Made by a program: the position numbers and the translations under genes. The notes under the pieces are model-generated. The model ran no database searches. It saw only the letters and a list, made by a program, of their open reading frames with translations, and was not told where the DNA came from. From Paralvinella palmiformis (Eukaryota > Annelida > Polychaeta > Terebellida > Alvinellidae): a stretch of 64,000 nucleotides of DNA. Below are positions 26,567 to 41,486 of this stretch, in pieces (the stretch's first letter is position 1; the number at the start of each line of letters is the position of its first letter). Location: the NCBI GenBank assembly GCA_025642065.1, contig JAODUP010000031.1, forward strand, positions 693,501 through 757,500, given 5' to 3'.

Positions 26567-29082
26567 ATATATTAGGCGTATACTATATATTAGGCATATA
26601 CAATAGTAGGCGTATACCAGGCGTATACTACTGGACGTAAGAGAACACGTTAGACACGATATGTTAGGCACAACAAAGTACTGAATATCCTACTGTTTAG
26701 TACCATTCAAAACGTCTATACAAACAAAATATTCAGGAAAATGTATAAGCGTGGTGGTAATGATAGAGAAAAGGGAGGTATCTTCGTGATCTTAACAGAC
26801 CAATTAACAATCAAACACAAACGATCACCAACCACGTGTATTAATCAACATCTTAAATTATGTGCGATCAATACACAATCTATCAGAAATAAAGAGCATA
26901 TCATACGGGATATAATAGAGGAACAAAAGATGACGCTTGGTGTCAATGTAGTATACAGAACAATGATGGATATGTTTTAGTTATTTCAAAACAGGCCGAA
27001 TAACAGAAGAGGGGGTGGACTGGCACTCATACTGAAGAGTAACAATAAAGAGCATATCATACGGGATATAATAGAGGAACAAAAGATGACGTTTGGTGTC
27101 AATGTAGTATACAGAACAATGATGGATATGTTTTAGTTATTCAAAACAGGCCGAATAACAGAAGAGGGGGTGGACTGGCACTCATACTGAAGAGTAACAA
27201 TAAAGAGCATATCATACGGGATATAATAGAGGAACAAAAGATGACGTTTGGTGTCAATGTAGTATCAAACAATGATGGATATGTTTTAGTTATTCAAAAC
27301 AGGCCGAATAACAGAAGAGGGGGTGGACTGGCACTCATACTGAAGAGTAACAATAAAGAGCATATCATACGGGATATAATAGAGGAACAAAAGATGACGC
27401 TTGGTGTCAATGTAGTATACAGAACAATGATGGATATGTTTTAGTTATTCAAAACAGGCCGAATAACAGAAGAGGGGGTGGACTGGCACTCATACTGAAG
27501 AGTCCTTTAAAATGTAACAATATGAAGAATATCTCCACTGGATCATCTTCATGTGAAATAACCGAATGGAAGATCACAGCGAGAAATAAGACAGAATAAT
27601 AGGCGTATACAGGCCACCAGCTATAAGTGGTGTATTGAACTCCGTAATAGATTTCACTGACGAGTTCGTGGATATTGTTCGGGACGAGCTCAGAAATAAT
27701 AATGACTTACTTATTCTTGGTGGCTTTATCATTCATGCGGATGACGAGGATAATGTCGATGCACAAAGTTTCGTGGACTGCATCAGCTGCACGGGTTTCG
27801 ATCAGCATGCGACTTCACTCATAACAAACTTCATGCAATAGGGCTAATATTCGGTGAATCTCTCGACGGAAGTGGACCCCAATTGGAAGGTAACAAAACC
27901 TACCCGTAGTTTAAAACGCCTAACATGTCCGAGGAGCTTAATTAGAAGTACTCGGACGATTCCAGTCTGGAGGAACTCGTAAATTGTTTTGAGAAATAAT
28001 TCGAAAGATGTATGGATCAGCTTGCCCCGACTAAAACTAGAACAGCCATTGAAAGCTAAACAAATTCCTGGTACAATGACGACATTAAAAACCCAAAACG
28101 AAGGGTGCGACGACTGGAAAGAATCTGGTGTATTCATTTCGCAGAATGAAAATGGATTGCCTACAAACTGGATAAGAACGGACTCAACAAAATGATATTT
28201 GCAGTTAAGAGACTATCGGAGAATTTTGCTGATTATTTCCTCAGGAAACTAGACAAAACTAGGACTGACTTCGGAGAGAACACCAATTTTTTCCCTACTG
28301 CACAAATAGTAAGCCCTGACCAGTGCAAGTCCTGACATTCTCTGGGCAATGGAACACAAAATAGATCTAGCTGCCGGGTTCCACATGGTCGACCATGATA
28401 TATTACTAAAGGTTCTCGACGTCAAGTTTGGAATTCGTGAAGTGGCAATTGACTGGATTACTATATACCTTCTTAATAATTGTTTTCGTGTTAATGTCAA
28501 CGAAACCTATTCGACGACAAGGAACCTTGCGTTTTCTGTGTCACAGGGAAGCTATCTCGGACCGACTCTGTACTCGGTATATGCCAAAACAATCCAGGAG
28601 GTCGTTCCAAATTCGGTAGACATTCTTGGATATACAGATGACAATGCCGTGAAAGGAAGCTTCATTGCTAACACGAGCTGGAAAGTTGTTTAACTGACAT
28701 TAACGGTCTGAATATACAATAACAGACTCAAAACGAACCATACAAAAACTGAGTTTATTTGTTACATGGTTCTAGACAACAATTAAACAAGTTTAAGACA
28801 CAATCGATAGATGTAAATAGTATCACCGTGCATAAAGCAAGATCTATTAAATATCTTCGTGTCGATCATGATCGATCATGACAAATCCTTCGGCGTTAGT
28901 GGACTTGAACTATGGAATCAACTACTGACCAATATCAGAAATATCCAATCAACTCCAGTCTTCAAAAAAGCTTTAAAGGCCCACCTTTTGGAAAATGCTA
29001 ATGATTAAATTTAACATTTTGCATATATCTGAAGCAGTTTTAATAGCTAACTGGTTAAAAATGCGCTATATTAAATAATTAT

Positions 29083-29150
<68 letters not shown>

Positions 29151-31258
29151 AGGTGTTAGATCCATGTTACAGTGAGGTCATAATCATGTTATCCACAGTA
29201 GCCGAACTGATCGTTGACCCATTACCTCTAACAGATAATAATTTACCTCCTTGTCGGTCTAGATCCTGAAGGGTTTTTGCTCCGACAGCTTGGCTCTGTC
29301 AACAGAACATCATACAAAACATCAAGTAACTAAACAACGTGCTAGCCACAAACAAACAAACAAACAAACAAACAAACAAACACACACGGCAACAATCAAA
29401 ACGGATGGTTTTAATCTGTATCAAAAAGAAGAAAAAAAACCTATATTAACATCCAGTACATTGTAGACACATTTCACACACATGATGTAGCTGTTGATGT
29501 TGTTGCTGAACATCATCGTCCTCGGTAAAACGCATACGCCAGTAAGTTACTAGAACAAGCTTCACCATCCAGCGGCCATATTAGGTGACCATGTATCAGG
29601 ACCATACCGGCCAACAGTAGACATAGTACTATTTCGTGCAAGTATGGATGGTTTAACCCACAGAAGGAATTTATCACACCACAACTGAACAACGACCTGA
29701 TAGATGCTAAACACGTCAGGCTACAATTTAACATGGAAACATATCACATGCTGGAAAAACCAATAATTAACTAGTTACGGCAATAATTAACACTTTATCA
29801 TTGACCTTTATCATTCAATATGTATATTTAATGAGATTAACAACATCACATGGTAGATGTTCAATTACTCCCGAACATCTCATTAAAGGTGAGAGATTAC
29901 TAGATCAGAACCATCAATTCCTAGGATATTGTCTCTCAGCATGGACAATGTATCAAGTTAATATAACAACTCCCCGGATGGTGTTAATAATAACAGGATA
30001 ACAGCCAACTGTAACAACTAGACTTAAGTACATCGCTTTCCTGGAACAACAATTGATATATATATACAGGGACACAACTTGTTAGCAGAAAACAATATAA
30101 ATATACATCTGAACCAAGAGTATAAATATAATTTGACGATGCCATCTAAATTTGATAGTGAGGGATATTACACTAGCTTTTAAATTACCCCCCATACACA
30201 CACGCGCGCGTGCGTGCACATACACGCATATAAATTAAAACACTAATCTGACTCACACAGTCATCATATCTCCGGTGGCATAACTATATACACCAACAAA
30301 CATGTCAGTGCGGGTTTGGGTCATATGATATTTACAAACAGACGGATACGTGAACATTCTATATAATAAGACATCCAGGTACGGTTTGTCAGTGATGTTG
30401 TGACAAGAGATGATTATCATCAGAACAAAGACATATAAAGAGTTGATGATAAAACAGTGTTATTGTATCTGAGTCGGCAATAAATTAAGATTATTGTTTG
30501 GTGATGATCTTATTATAGAGATTAGCGTACTAACAGAGCTTTATAATGCTGATGGATTTGTTAATACTGTTGTCGCCAAAATATTTACATACCATAATTT
30601 CTCAAGCATCATCTAGAACAGACGATAAACTACATACACTAACACCTCGTATCTGACTTAAAATTCAGCTTATACGTTGGGTTTACTCTGTTGGCATATT
30701 GTAACAGATACATATTTTGAAGAAAAAATAAACAAAAATAAACAAACAATATTAAATTATTTAAGTATACAGAGTTAGTTTGTTATGATCTAAGAAGAGA
30801 ATTTGTTTAAACAAAATAATTTTATCATCAAGTTTTAAGCGCGAGGGTGCGCGCGCAAACACACACGCACGGTACACACCTAAGACACATTCCTGAAACA
30901 CAAGCACACACACCACTTTATAAACCATCACCATAACAACACAACACACAGAATAGAAACAAAACAAAAATTATGACATTTTAAGTAATGAACCAAGACA
31001 GGTATTAGTAAGGTCCACTTGGTAATGAAGTAATGCATGCCAACTGAAAAAGGAAAATAATAATAAACAAACACACAAATATTAATGGACACCGAGAGAG
31101 AACAATGGACAGCATCACAATACTAATGGTTGTCAAGGGACATGGAGACAGGGTGTTGCCATGACAACTGTTGCTATGCCTTACCTCCTTGTTCATCCAG
31201 CATAACCAATGTTCTGATGCCAGCATCTTTGCTCTAGTAACATTACAATATCTTGTTA

Positions 31259-31303
<45 letters not shown>

Positions 31304-31972
31304 CATACCAGATAACATATCTAAAAATAAAATACATAATATGTTTACCATTCATTTTTATACCAAATATATAAAGATGCCATTCTTTACCATTCCGTTA
31401 TAAATATAACTGGTCATCTACGGTTTGGAGTAGGCATTCGCCTACCAACCTCTGTTTGAAGGATGTTTCATCTAATATTTTACCCCATTTCGCTCGGGAG
31501 ATATCCCCCCCCTTAGGTTACCACGTGCAGAAAGGTAGCCGGAAAAGACAACGATTTAATTACCGAACATTGAAAGATATTTGTAAATATTGTTACTTTG
31601 AACCAAGCTGTAGGTTCGTGTAGGTTGTTATTTAGTAGTTTTTAGTCTACATCACCAGATGACTGGCTGAGTGTTTTACAATTTTCATACTTCCAGCTGG
31701 GATCGTTCCAATCGTCTAGAAGTCACTTGGAAAAGTCATTATTTATGTTGTTGATGTGTCTGCGGTGGATAGACAGGTGGATGGACAGTTAGACAAATGG
31801 CTAGAGACACAGAGAGAGATGATAGTGATATTCTTCTGTCTGAATAACTAAATACTTATGTGAGACGGTATGGAAGTACACTGTCACAGCTATAACACCA
31901 GGCTAACAGTAGTGTGTGTGGGTTGTCTGTTTAGTGTCCTTATACCACCAGCTATAATCAGCTTGGGTCTAT

Positions 31973-32011
<39 letters not shown>

Positions 32012-32164
32012 GTATAATATGCCTCCCACCAACCTTCCCTGGCCAGACACCTGATCATCTAGTTGACAGTAGGAGGTGTCTGGTAGGTAGACTGGGGACA
32101 AGTGATTCTCTCTAAGAGTGCGGGTACAGATTATTATATTAACCATTCAGGCCACAACACCACT

Positions 32165-32195
<31 letters not shown>

Positions 32196-32354
32196 CCATC
32201 CTCATTTCGAATGCTATGACTAGTGACAGCACCACATCATATTATGCCTACCTCACCCACCAAGACAATGACACCGGCCTGGAGGCTACTTTACATACCA
32301 GAACACTAACCAAATAGACCAAACCAATATTACCGTATCAATGTGTGAGTTTTC

Positions 32355-32401
<47 letters not shown>

Positions 32402-35400
32402 ACATATCTGTCGTGGTGTGTGTGTGTGTCTGTGTGTGTGTCTGCGCGCGCGCGCGTGCGTGTGTGTGTGTGTGTGTGTGTGTACTTGGCATATAGCTGC
32501 TTAAAAAACTTCACTGATTTATAGTCAGCAACCAACCCTGCGGTGGAACAATATAAGGACCTTTACTTCCTGGCTGCAACACAAGTGGCACACTGCTCCG
32601 CTGCTGGCATCGACCCATACAATCTGGCATAAATATCAATTCACCGGAGAGGATGTTGTTTCTAGATGTCAATTATTGGGCACGTAATCCATAGTCATTC
32701 AGCCCAATACGACTAGATGTTCGTTGATAACCGAGTCTGAACTAGCAAGCAAAGGGAAGATCAGTAGCTGGTCAATTGGTGGATGTGAACCCATGAGCTT
32801 TCAATTTATGGTGCAGCACTTTATCATGGATCTACCATGACCTAGCCAGGGCCTTACGCAAACACAACTTCATATCAGAGCCTACACAGAAGCCTATTAT
32901 AACCAGTCTACTACGTCAGTGCACTATGCCAGTCTAACCTAGTAGCCTACTACGTCAGTGCACTAGCGCTAATCCACTCCATGCTGTTCCAAAACACCAA
33001 TCCACCAAACTGATCATCCACGACAGCAGTCTACTATGGCAGATCACCATAACAATCTACTATCTTAGCCCACAATATCGGTCTACTGTGGGAGCCATAT
33101 TTTTCTAGTCTACCGTTGTCTACTGTGGCAGTCTACCAAACCAGTCTACTAAACCTGGCCACTATACCAGTCTAGCTCCAGGAGACACAGCTGCCGTACT
33201 AATGGCATAGTTAGCCAAAATGTCAGTCCACCAGAAGACAAAAGCCTGTTAATTTCTCATTGTTGTCGCCTGTGGCACGTATAAGGTCATGAATATTAAT
33301 GAAAAGTGTAGCCACTCTGAAGATTAATCTATAGAATAGAAGCCGAACGAGAAACGACAACAACAAAAAAATTGGGGGGGGGGGAGGGATGAGGTGGACA
33401 CTCATATACACAATGCCTCCTCCACATTTATAAACACATTTATTTTTGTTTATGATCTGTTTTAAACACTTTTATCACAGCTTATACCACTACATTCCAT
33501 TATCAATTCTCCGAGCACCAGATAATCCAATGAAGTATTCATTTATGTGTCATGGTGGCTTGGAGGTTAAAAATGAGGGTCCAAAAACTGGGACGCCCAG
33601 GGTTCGATTCCAACAACGATTTGTTGATTTTGTTTTGGCATGCCCATTGATTGAATCAGCCATGAATCTGTAGCTGGGTGGATGCTGAAGGATCATTATA
33701 CTGATTAGGCAATCACAAGTAGTGCCCACAAAAATCGTATGATAAATATGAATTTGTTTTAAATGTAAGTTCCCAAATTACCCACAAAACATTGAATAGA
33801 TCAACAGCACGTCAGTGGAACTGAACTAAGATCTGCGCAAATTTGTTACACCTCAACGTGTATTAGTTGTTGTCTGTTGGTGAATCAAGATGTGACGGTT
33901 ACTTGTTATACTGAAGTACAATTAACACTTGTGGTGGTTATAATGCTTCTCAGCCGAAGTCTCGAAAATGAAGCTTCTGGGTAAAAGTAACCATCCAAAC
34001 CATAGCTGCTACATTATCTGATAAAGTGTATCAATTATACAGAACGTTTGGGAAGTTACAGATGTCAAGCTTGAATTGTGCCACACAAGATTAACACACA
34101 ACCGATTTAAGGAATCTTCCTTGAACAATCTGACTAATTGTGGAATCAAAATATGTTAGGAGTTTTTAATACACTTTTATATGTGTCTATGTGACTAATT
34201 TCAGCAACTTAAAATAGATTAAATAGACTAAATCTGGGACTCTGGTGCACATCAGATGTCATGGTTGCTATTTATAAATAAATAAATGATTAAAACAATG
34301 CCGTCGTTCATGTAAAAATGTGACTGAACCAGAATCATTTAGTAGCTAAGAAATAAACCAGTAAAATAGATGTAAAACAATTGAGTGAGTGAGTGAGTGA
34401 GTGAGTGAGTGAGTGATGAGTGAATGAGTGAGTGGTGAGTGGGCCAAATAAAAGAGAGGAACTTCCTAGGTGATGCTTATATTGGGCAAAACTACTGCTT
34501 TAAAATGGAACATCTTCATAAATGCTATGTTCACGGTGATAAATGGCTACTCTAATAACTTACTTCTGTTTGAAGACTATAATAGCTATTGTTCTAGATA
34601 ATATATATTTCCTATAATATGGATATTTAAATCACAGCAATGTTGAACATAAAGGGATCACTCATTGTGGTCTCGATAGGAGAAGATTATTATGATTCGT
34701 GGGGCTGGAGACTTAATCTCTGATCATCAGTAACCACATATGTTTGTGGCTAGTCATCTAATGATCATTGTGTCATCGAGGATCAATATAATTAGAGGAG
34801 ATGTTACTACCAAATAGTGAGACGTCATTAAATTAAGAGAGGACTACCAACATCAGCCACTCACCACTCATCACCCCCCCCCCCCCACACACATCACACA
34901 TTATGGCTATACAACTGGATAATATATTACTGACAGTCATCACTACTACAATGGCACATCCCCACATAGCTGTAGGCTCTAGGATGACAATGGTAGCTCA
35001 TCAAACCTTCATAATGATTGCTCTATTGTGCGTCCCTCTTTCTCTCTCAGTGTGGGTTTGTGTGCGCGTTCATGTATGTGTATATATGTGTCTGTGTATG
35101 TGTGTATGTGTATGTGTGTGTGATAGTGTTATGTATTGAAATATATCATGGAGTTAATGGCTAATTTTCTATGACACACACACAAACACACACGGACTAC
35201 AATAGATAATATGAGCCAGGAGATAATAAGTGATCTAGTCTCTGTGTAGAACATTATCAAATAATGGGCAGAATGTCGCCCTAACAGTGTCCCATTGTCA
35301 TAGACAATCAATTATTAGATGGAAACGGTCAGCTAATTTACTCCATCTTTACAAACGGCTAACATACATGTGTACATCATTGAGTGAAGATTATAACAGG

Positions 35401-35733
35401 GCCGAGAGGTGCTAACATATGGGACCATTCATTGACAGTATTGTTGCCCAAGTAGTATCAGTCAATGAATGCTCCATGACAATATACCACCAATAGGTGC
35501 CTTATATTCCACTGGTAGTCAAAGTCGGCAGAATGGAGTGTGTCACCAGTATCCACGTGTCAGTCTCTCTGTGCGTGCATGCAGCATGTATCAAAACACT
35601 TACACCCACCAACACTACACGTAGGTGCATCACATACGTGTTATTATCAGGTGTATATTAACAGGTGAGGCAATCCTATTAACTCTCTCTGTGATGCAAT
35701 GATCGTAATTATCTTTCAAAGGTTAATTAGCAA

Positions 35734-35768
<35 letters not shown>

Positions 35769-38700
35769 ATAAAGATAGTTAAGGCGCTGGCACAGGTGTT
35801 ATACTTTCATTCAAACAACAATTAACTTTTAATATCAACTAACGTAAAAATAAGGTTGCCAAAAAATGCTGACATACATCAATTCATCTACAATAAATTA
35901 TTCTGATCGAGTCTCTTTGTTTATTTGTCTTTTGGGATGTGTGTGAAATTCCATAAAATTACCACCGTTGAACTAATCCATAACATTACAACCAAATTAA
36001 ACTACGGTAGGCGTCCAAATAAATACAAAATATTACACTTTATTACAGTCAACAAAAAATATAACATATGCTAAAACAAAACTCATCTAATCACTTTCAT
36101 GTATAACCCTGTAGATATTAGCCGAATGTTACTTAAAGTTTTTGAAGTATGGAAATATCAAAATAATACTCTATTAGGTTAGGTTTTGCATTAGCCAGCT
36201 GGATGATGATTTCTGGGAAAGCATGTTGTGAATCATTCCATTGGTCCAACTGCGCTCACATATGTCACCGAGCTACGTACGAAATCACGAGAAAATCTCA
36301 ATTTAGTATTTGAATTGTTATCACAGAACCTTGCTGCCACCCCAGAACAACCTGTAGTAGCTTTTATGCAGCTGCTGTTACTACTACTACTACTACTAAT
36401 AATAATAATAATACATATTTATATGCTTTATAGATTTATGGTAAACAGTCATGATGACGAGGTTGATTAGGTTTTTAAACAAGGTTAGAATTTCACATTA
36501 AGGAGATTTAACTTATTAATAGTTATTACTAGTCTTTTTCTTTTTAATAGATGAAACATCACAGAGACACAGGCTAAACTGGTATTCAGTCCCATGACTT
36601 CAGATACTAACTACAATGGATGACTATAGGCTGCTCTCTGCTGAGGCTTAGAACATTTACATAGAAATAAAACCGTGTCAAAGTTTTAGAAAATGAACAG
36701 ATCAGAATGGCATCTTTGGGTATATTTTATATTACAAAAAAGATTACAGCTAAATAATTCTACAGCGATTCACCTGTGACCAGTCACTATCTCAGGTGTG
36801 CCTCATGCACCACGATGCTTCTTATTTTAACACGGAGTTGCCTGGATTAAAAGCCAACCAACCAATTTTGGGTTGGACAATAAATAAGCCCTGTCCATGT
36901 CTGAATCCCGTCTGTTTTCTCTGCCCGAATCCCCAAATGAGGTCTCCAGTTGTCTGGGTTTTGATTTTAAAGAAAGTGCACCCAAGAAATTGGGAATAGC
37001 GTTTCACCCAATCTTCATGTTTTTACAGAGACAGTGACTGCAGTAAGAAAAGGTGAATCTCTGACAAACAAATGATAAAGTCCATTAATAAACATTACCA
37101 TTTATAGATAATTAATAATTAAGACTATAATTACCTCCTCTGCCATCGCCAGCATACGCCGGGTACTCTCCAGGGACTGAAAATAACAAGTATAAGACGT
37201 GTAAAGTTACTGTTATAAACACACACACATGGATACACACACACACACACACACACACGTCCATCACATTACAACATTAGTGAAAAATTTAATAAAAAAA
37301 GGTTTGATAAGAAAAACTGCAGTTGGTGAATGAGTGGACAAAATATTGGTTTTAAATGTTGATTCTAGGGCTAAAAACAAATTGCTGTTTCCCAAAACCT
37401 TCCCTACTGTGTCCGTAAATGGGATTTTCTGGTAAAGTGGAGGCCAAAAACCTACATTTAACTTCATTACATCAACAAGTGGATTACCGTTCTGATGTGA
37501 ACCTTCATACCCAGTAGTTAAGTGACAGACCCGACAGTAGCCATAAGGTCTGTTGACATTAACTCAGAAACTATATAAACTGACATCAACTTATCTCAGA
37601 TATAAACACACATCTATACTACATTAACACATAACCGGGACAGATAGAGCACTGATTGATTAACAAACAACAACAACAACAAGAAACCAATCCAGACGCC
37701 AGCAAAGTATCCATATGTTGTGATCCAGAACTGTTATTTTGGGATATTGATCAAAATTGAAATCCAATTATTCGGATTTTAGGCATACATTTTATATTCT
37801 AAAGACATAAAATATACAAATTGACAGTTTTTTGTTTACATTATGTATAATGTATAAATGACCTCTTTATTGTTATTTTATTTCCATTGTTTCCACGTTT
37901 GGGTGGCAAACATGAAGGTACCCATGGAAGGTGGCAGCAGTGAGCTTTGCGTCCAAATGTAAATATGTATATTGGAATTCATTGTATGTATGTGTCATGG
38001 ATATCAGTAAACATGAGGATAGATGTGGAAGGTGACCTTGGATGGTTATCGTCATGTCTACCTGGACACAGTACGGTAGATTATACGCAGCGACGACGGT
38101 GGTGGGAGGGGGGGGGGTAGGACGACGTGGCCAGTGTTCTACGAATACCATTTAACAAACATCAATTATAAGGAGCTTACAGAAAGAACAAAAACTGTCT
38201 CCCCGACCATCTGCCTTGACAGATCCCCATCAGACATTTTAGAGTTTACAAATATCCTGTTGTATCTTGCAGCACGTCAATATGGGATTTCACCATACAA
38301 CATCGGAACATCTCTGGTTATAAAGGGCATATTTAACATGTATTTTACAACTACTACTACTGCTACTGTAACTACTAAAACAACTACTACTACAAAATAA
38401 TTCCAGTCAAATTTGGCTATAGACAGTAAGATGTAAATTAACATATTTGCCATTTCTTTTAATAAGAGAGTAGATGTATCCCCAAAAATATTAACAAACA
38501 TGAACAAATTTAGGTTTATAATATGCCAATATTTCTAGTCATATATTAAAAATGGGTCACGCTACTATTTGATACTAAGAAAGGTCTGATTAATTATTTT
38601 AAAGCTTGCAATTCAATTGTATTTTGTAATGGTATAACAAATTTTACACGGAGTTTTACACTTCAAATCAATGGATTATGTACACGTTTCCAGATATGTT

Positions 38701-39695
38701 ATGTAGACTTGGACAAAATGTGGCTGTTTTACGATCATTTTTGTGCACACGACAGGCTACATGCACCAAGTAACCTTCAAATGTAATAAGGTGAGGTGGG
38801 TGATAAAACAACCGTAGGGCATAGATCTGTCGGTAGGGGGTTTGAACCTAGGTACCATAGTTTTGTGGTCATCCATGCTTTGGAAGTATCGATGCGAACT
38901 GAAATAAGTCCACCAATTCAAATTATATAGGTCAAAAATTGAAACTACCATGATCGGCAATAATCATGACAAAATATTCGTATATCATGATTTTATTGGA
39001 AACATTTTGGTAATATTACTGACGTTTAAACCATGTCCTAGCCAATTGTCTGATCGATGTGTAAACCCAACGTGGCTAATAATGACCTTTAAAGATTAGC
39101 CAATAACATCGCTAGCATTACAACAGCATCGACGGCTATTAGACATTTTCCCAAAAGATGACGTGACAGATACCAAGAATTATGGACCTAATCACAAGAT
39201 GGATGATACTGGTCGTTATAATGTATGGATAGAAGATCTGTCTAAATAACATCTGATTTGTAAGTGATTTACTTTTACCAAAAACATAACCCGTCGTGGG
39301 GCTCAGTCTGCTCGGATTATATAACAGTGAGGATAACCTATAGTTATAACAGGATGTCTCCAGGATGATATAAACAACTGGAAACAATACACGCTCTATG
39401 GGACTCAAAAGTTACACGTACGTGTAAACAGTCGTGCGTTTATTTGTACAGGTATGAGGGGAGGAGGAGAAAGCAAAATTAAGGTTAAGAATTCTTGAAC
39501 CACAGCGAAGAACTGAGGCCGCCATCATTTTATGATGTAGAGATAGCGTGTGTCATCGTACTGATACAAAATTGTGATCTGCACAGAAACACCTGGACTG
39601 ATGTGATGTACACATTTAGCGCTTAATGTGTACTAGAACCTTTCTTACGAAACAGTGTAGCAGCTGTCTAAGACGGATCCATCGTGTGACACACA

Positions 39696-39745
<50 letters not shown>

Positions 39746-40012
39746 ATCTACGCTACACAGTCTGTATGTTTCGTCACGTTTAGATGACCATAATGACCGA
39801 CGTCTTGGCACTTTGAGGAAGTGTTGTAACACAACCATGACAACAATTCATTGAATGAGAATAATCGGCTACAATGCGACGGTTGGAATCCTGAACATTT
39901 ACCAGATGAGGGGACCCCATACTGCATCCGATCAATCTAAAGACGTCGTCCTGTAACTGAGGGGGGGATAATAAAACGTTTTATTGGTCCCAGAAGACGG
40001 TGAGCACGCGCG

Positions 40013-40052
<40 letters not shown>

Positions 40053-41455
40053 TTAGGTCTGGTAGGAGGCAGACGATCATTAAATGGAGCTCAAGGCCAA
40101 TGAGGATGCCACATCAAACATGGCACGCATTAATAATGAATGGCCAAACGCGAGATGCCAGTGACGATTAGATGCAAGTCAAAACTGGTTCCATATTTCC
40201 ATGTTTCTTTAGCTATGGTTGTACTGCTAACAGAAATACACAACTGGTACTAATATTATACTTTTAGTCAAAATAGGTTTTTATGGACAAAATTAGCTGC
40301 TGGAGAATGATCTGGCCCGCCACTAGAAACATCTGATACTAATGAACGCCCTCTATCGGAACGGGTGAGGTCAGTAGTCAATGGACCAGTCTGGCTGTTA
40401 CAAGTCTGTTATTATCTGTACTGAGTCAGCTTTGATGGTCAAGTAACAAATTTAGCAGCATTAAGTCCCGAGGATCATCGGTTTGAGTCCGCAGAAAGTA
40501 TTCTCACCTTTCCAAATTAACTGATCCAGTTTAATTGCATAATTTACATAAACACGCCTGGGTGACCAGGTTAGATGTAGCTGCTGGTTTCTCTTAATTA
40601 AAACAGGACGCAAAATGTCCTCTGGTATTTGTTCATAATGAACCCAGAAATTTACAAATAAAACTGGGCGAAGTAGTTTCTAGACAGAGCGCTGGCATAT
40701 TACATCTGCGTAGCATGAGTAATAGGCTTCGGTGTTATGAATGCATATTATGTGATGATGACGATGATGATCGATGTTTTACCAACGTTTGCGCACATGG
40801 TAATCTAAATGGGCCGAGCGACCTCCAAATGTAATGAATCGAAATCAAAGATGAAACACCCTTCAGATATGCCCAAGCCGAGATTCGAACACGAGTGGTA
40901 CTGATCTGTGGTCCAGCACGCGCTACCGTTAAACCACGGAGACGCCCCAATGCATGTTATGTATTTAAATTATCCAATAACTATGCTCCGTAATTATTGC
41001 CAGCGAACAGTTTCAGGACACCATCGGGACGGAGAGCGTAATTTATTTATAAATCAGACACGCGGATACCAATGCTAATGATGACCGAGTTGAAGACGTA
41101 CCAACTGTCAAATCTTATCAACGTACTGACATAACACGGGTCGCCTCGGGTCTTAACCTATCCACTTCTTGGCACGCTACCGATGACAAATTGGCTCAAA
41201 TTACAGGCCTTTCAGCTAAGAGGGTTACTGCGGGAAGTTATGTGATCAGATGTCAGAGCCAAACTTTAAGTTGTTTACTTTGATAACCGGTCTAGATAAC
41301 GCTAATTGGCTGGCATTACCTTAAGCTGGCGCTGATATTTAGAACGTGCCATCAATAATTTAAATAGCAACGTGTGAAATGAACTTTTTATTTGCTACAA
41401 CAGTACAAGCAATTTATTCTTGGCAAATTATTCTGATTCATAGGGATGACACGGG

Positions 41456-41486
<31 letters not shown>

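Larger units (their letters stand above)
19469..29246 (-). other. SNAP-25 intron between exons 3b and 4
   Basis: 9.8 kb intron. It contains the candidate exon at 25199-25440, a degenerate LINE, a large palindrome at 21.3 kb, a near-duplicate pair of about 46-bp segments around 22422-22500 (TTGTAC/TTGTATTGTCACTACACTGTCTG), and many (AT)n, (ATG)n, (CAGA)n and (CA)n tracts. The GC-richer stretch at 23260-23540 is open on the plus strand, but I could not link it to any family. Confidence 0.6.
31234..37134 (-). other. SNAP-25 intron between exons 2 and 3a
   Basis: 5.9 kb. It includes an (AT)n tract beside exon 3a, (CA), (ATC), (TA) and (TG) microsatellites at 31.97-32.48 kb, a degenerate roughly 16-bp repeat at 32.9-33.2 kb, a tRNA-headed SINE at 33.5 kb and a (GAGT)n tract at 34.4 kb. 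No coding signal was found. Confidence 0.7.

Noticed and set aside
28349..28693. 114-codon plus-strand frame considered as a host gene
   Set aside because: It is the reverse transcriptase core of the degenerate LINE, with a damaged catalytic box and broken flanks.
36228..36470. 80-codon plus-strand frame with a leucine/isoleucine run
   Set aside because: The hydrophobic run is a (CTA)n/(AAT)n microsatellite and not a membrane segment; it lies antisense in a SNAP-25 intron with no other coding evidence.
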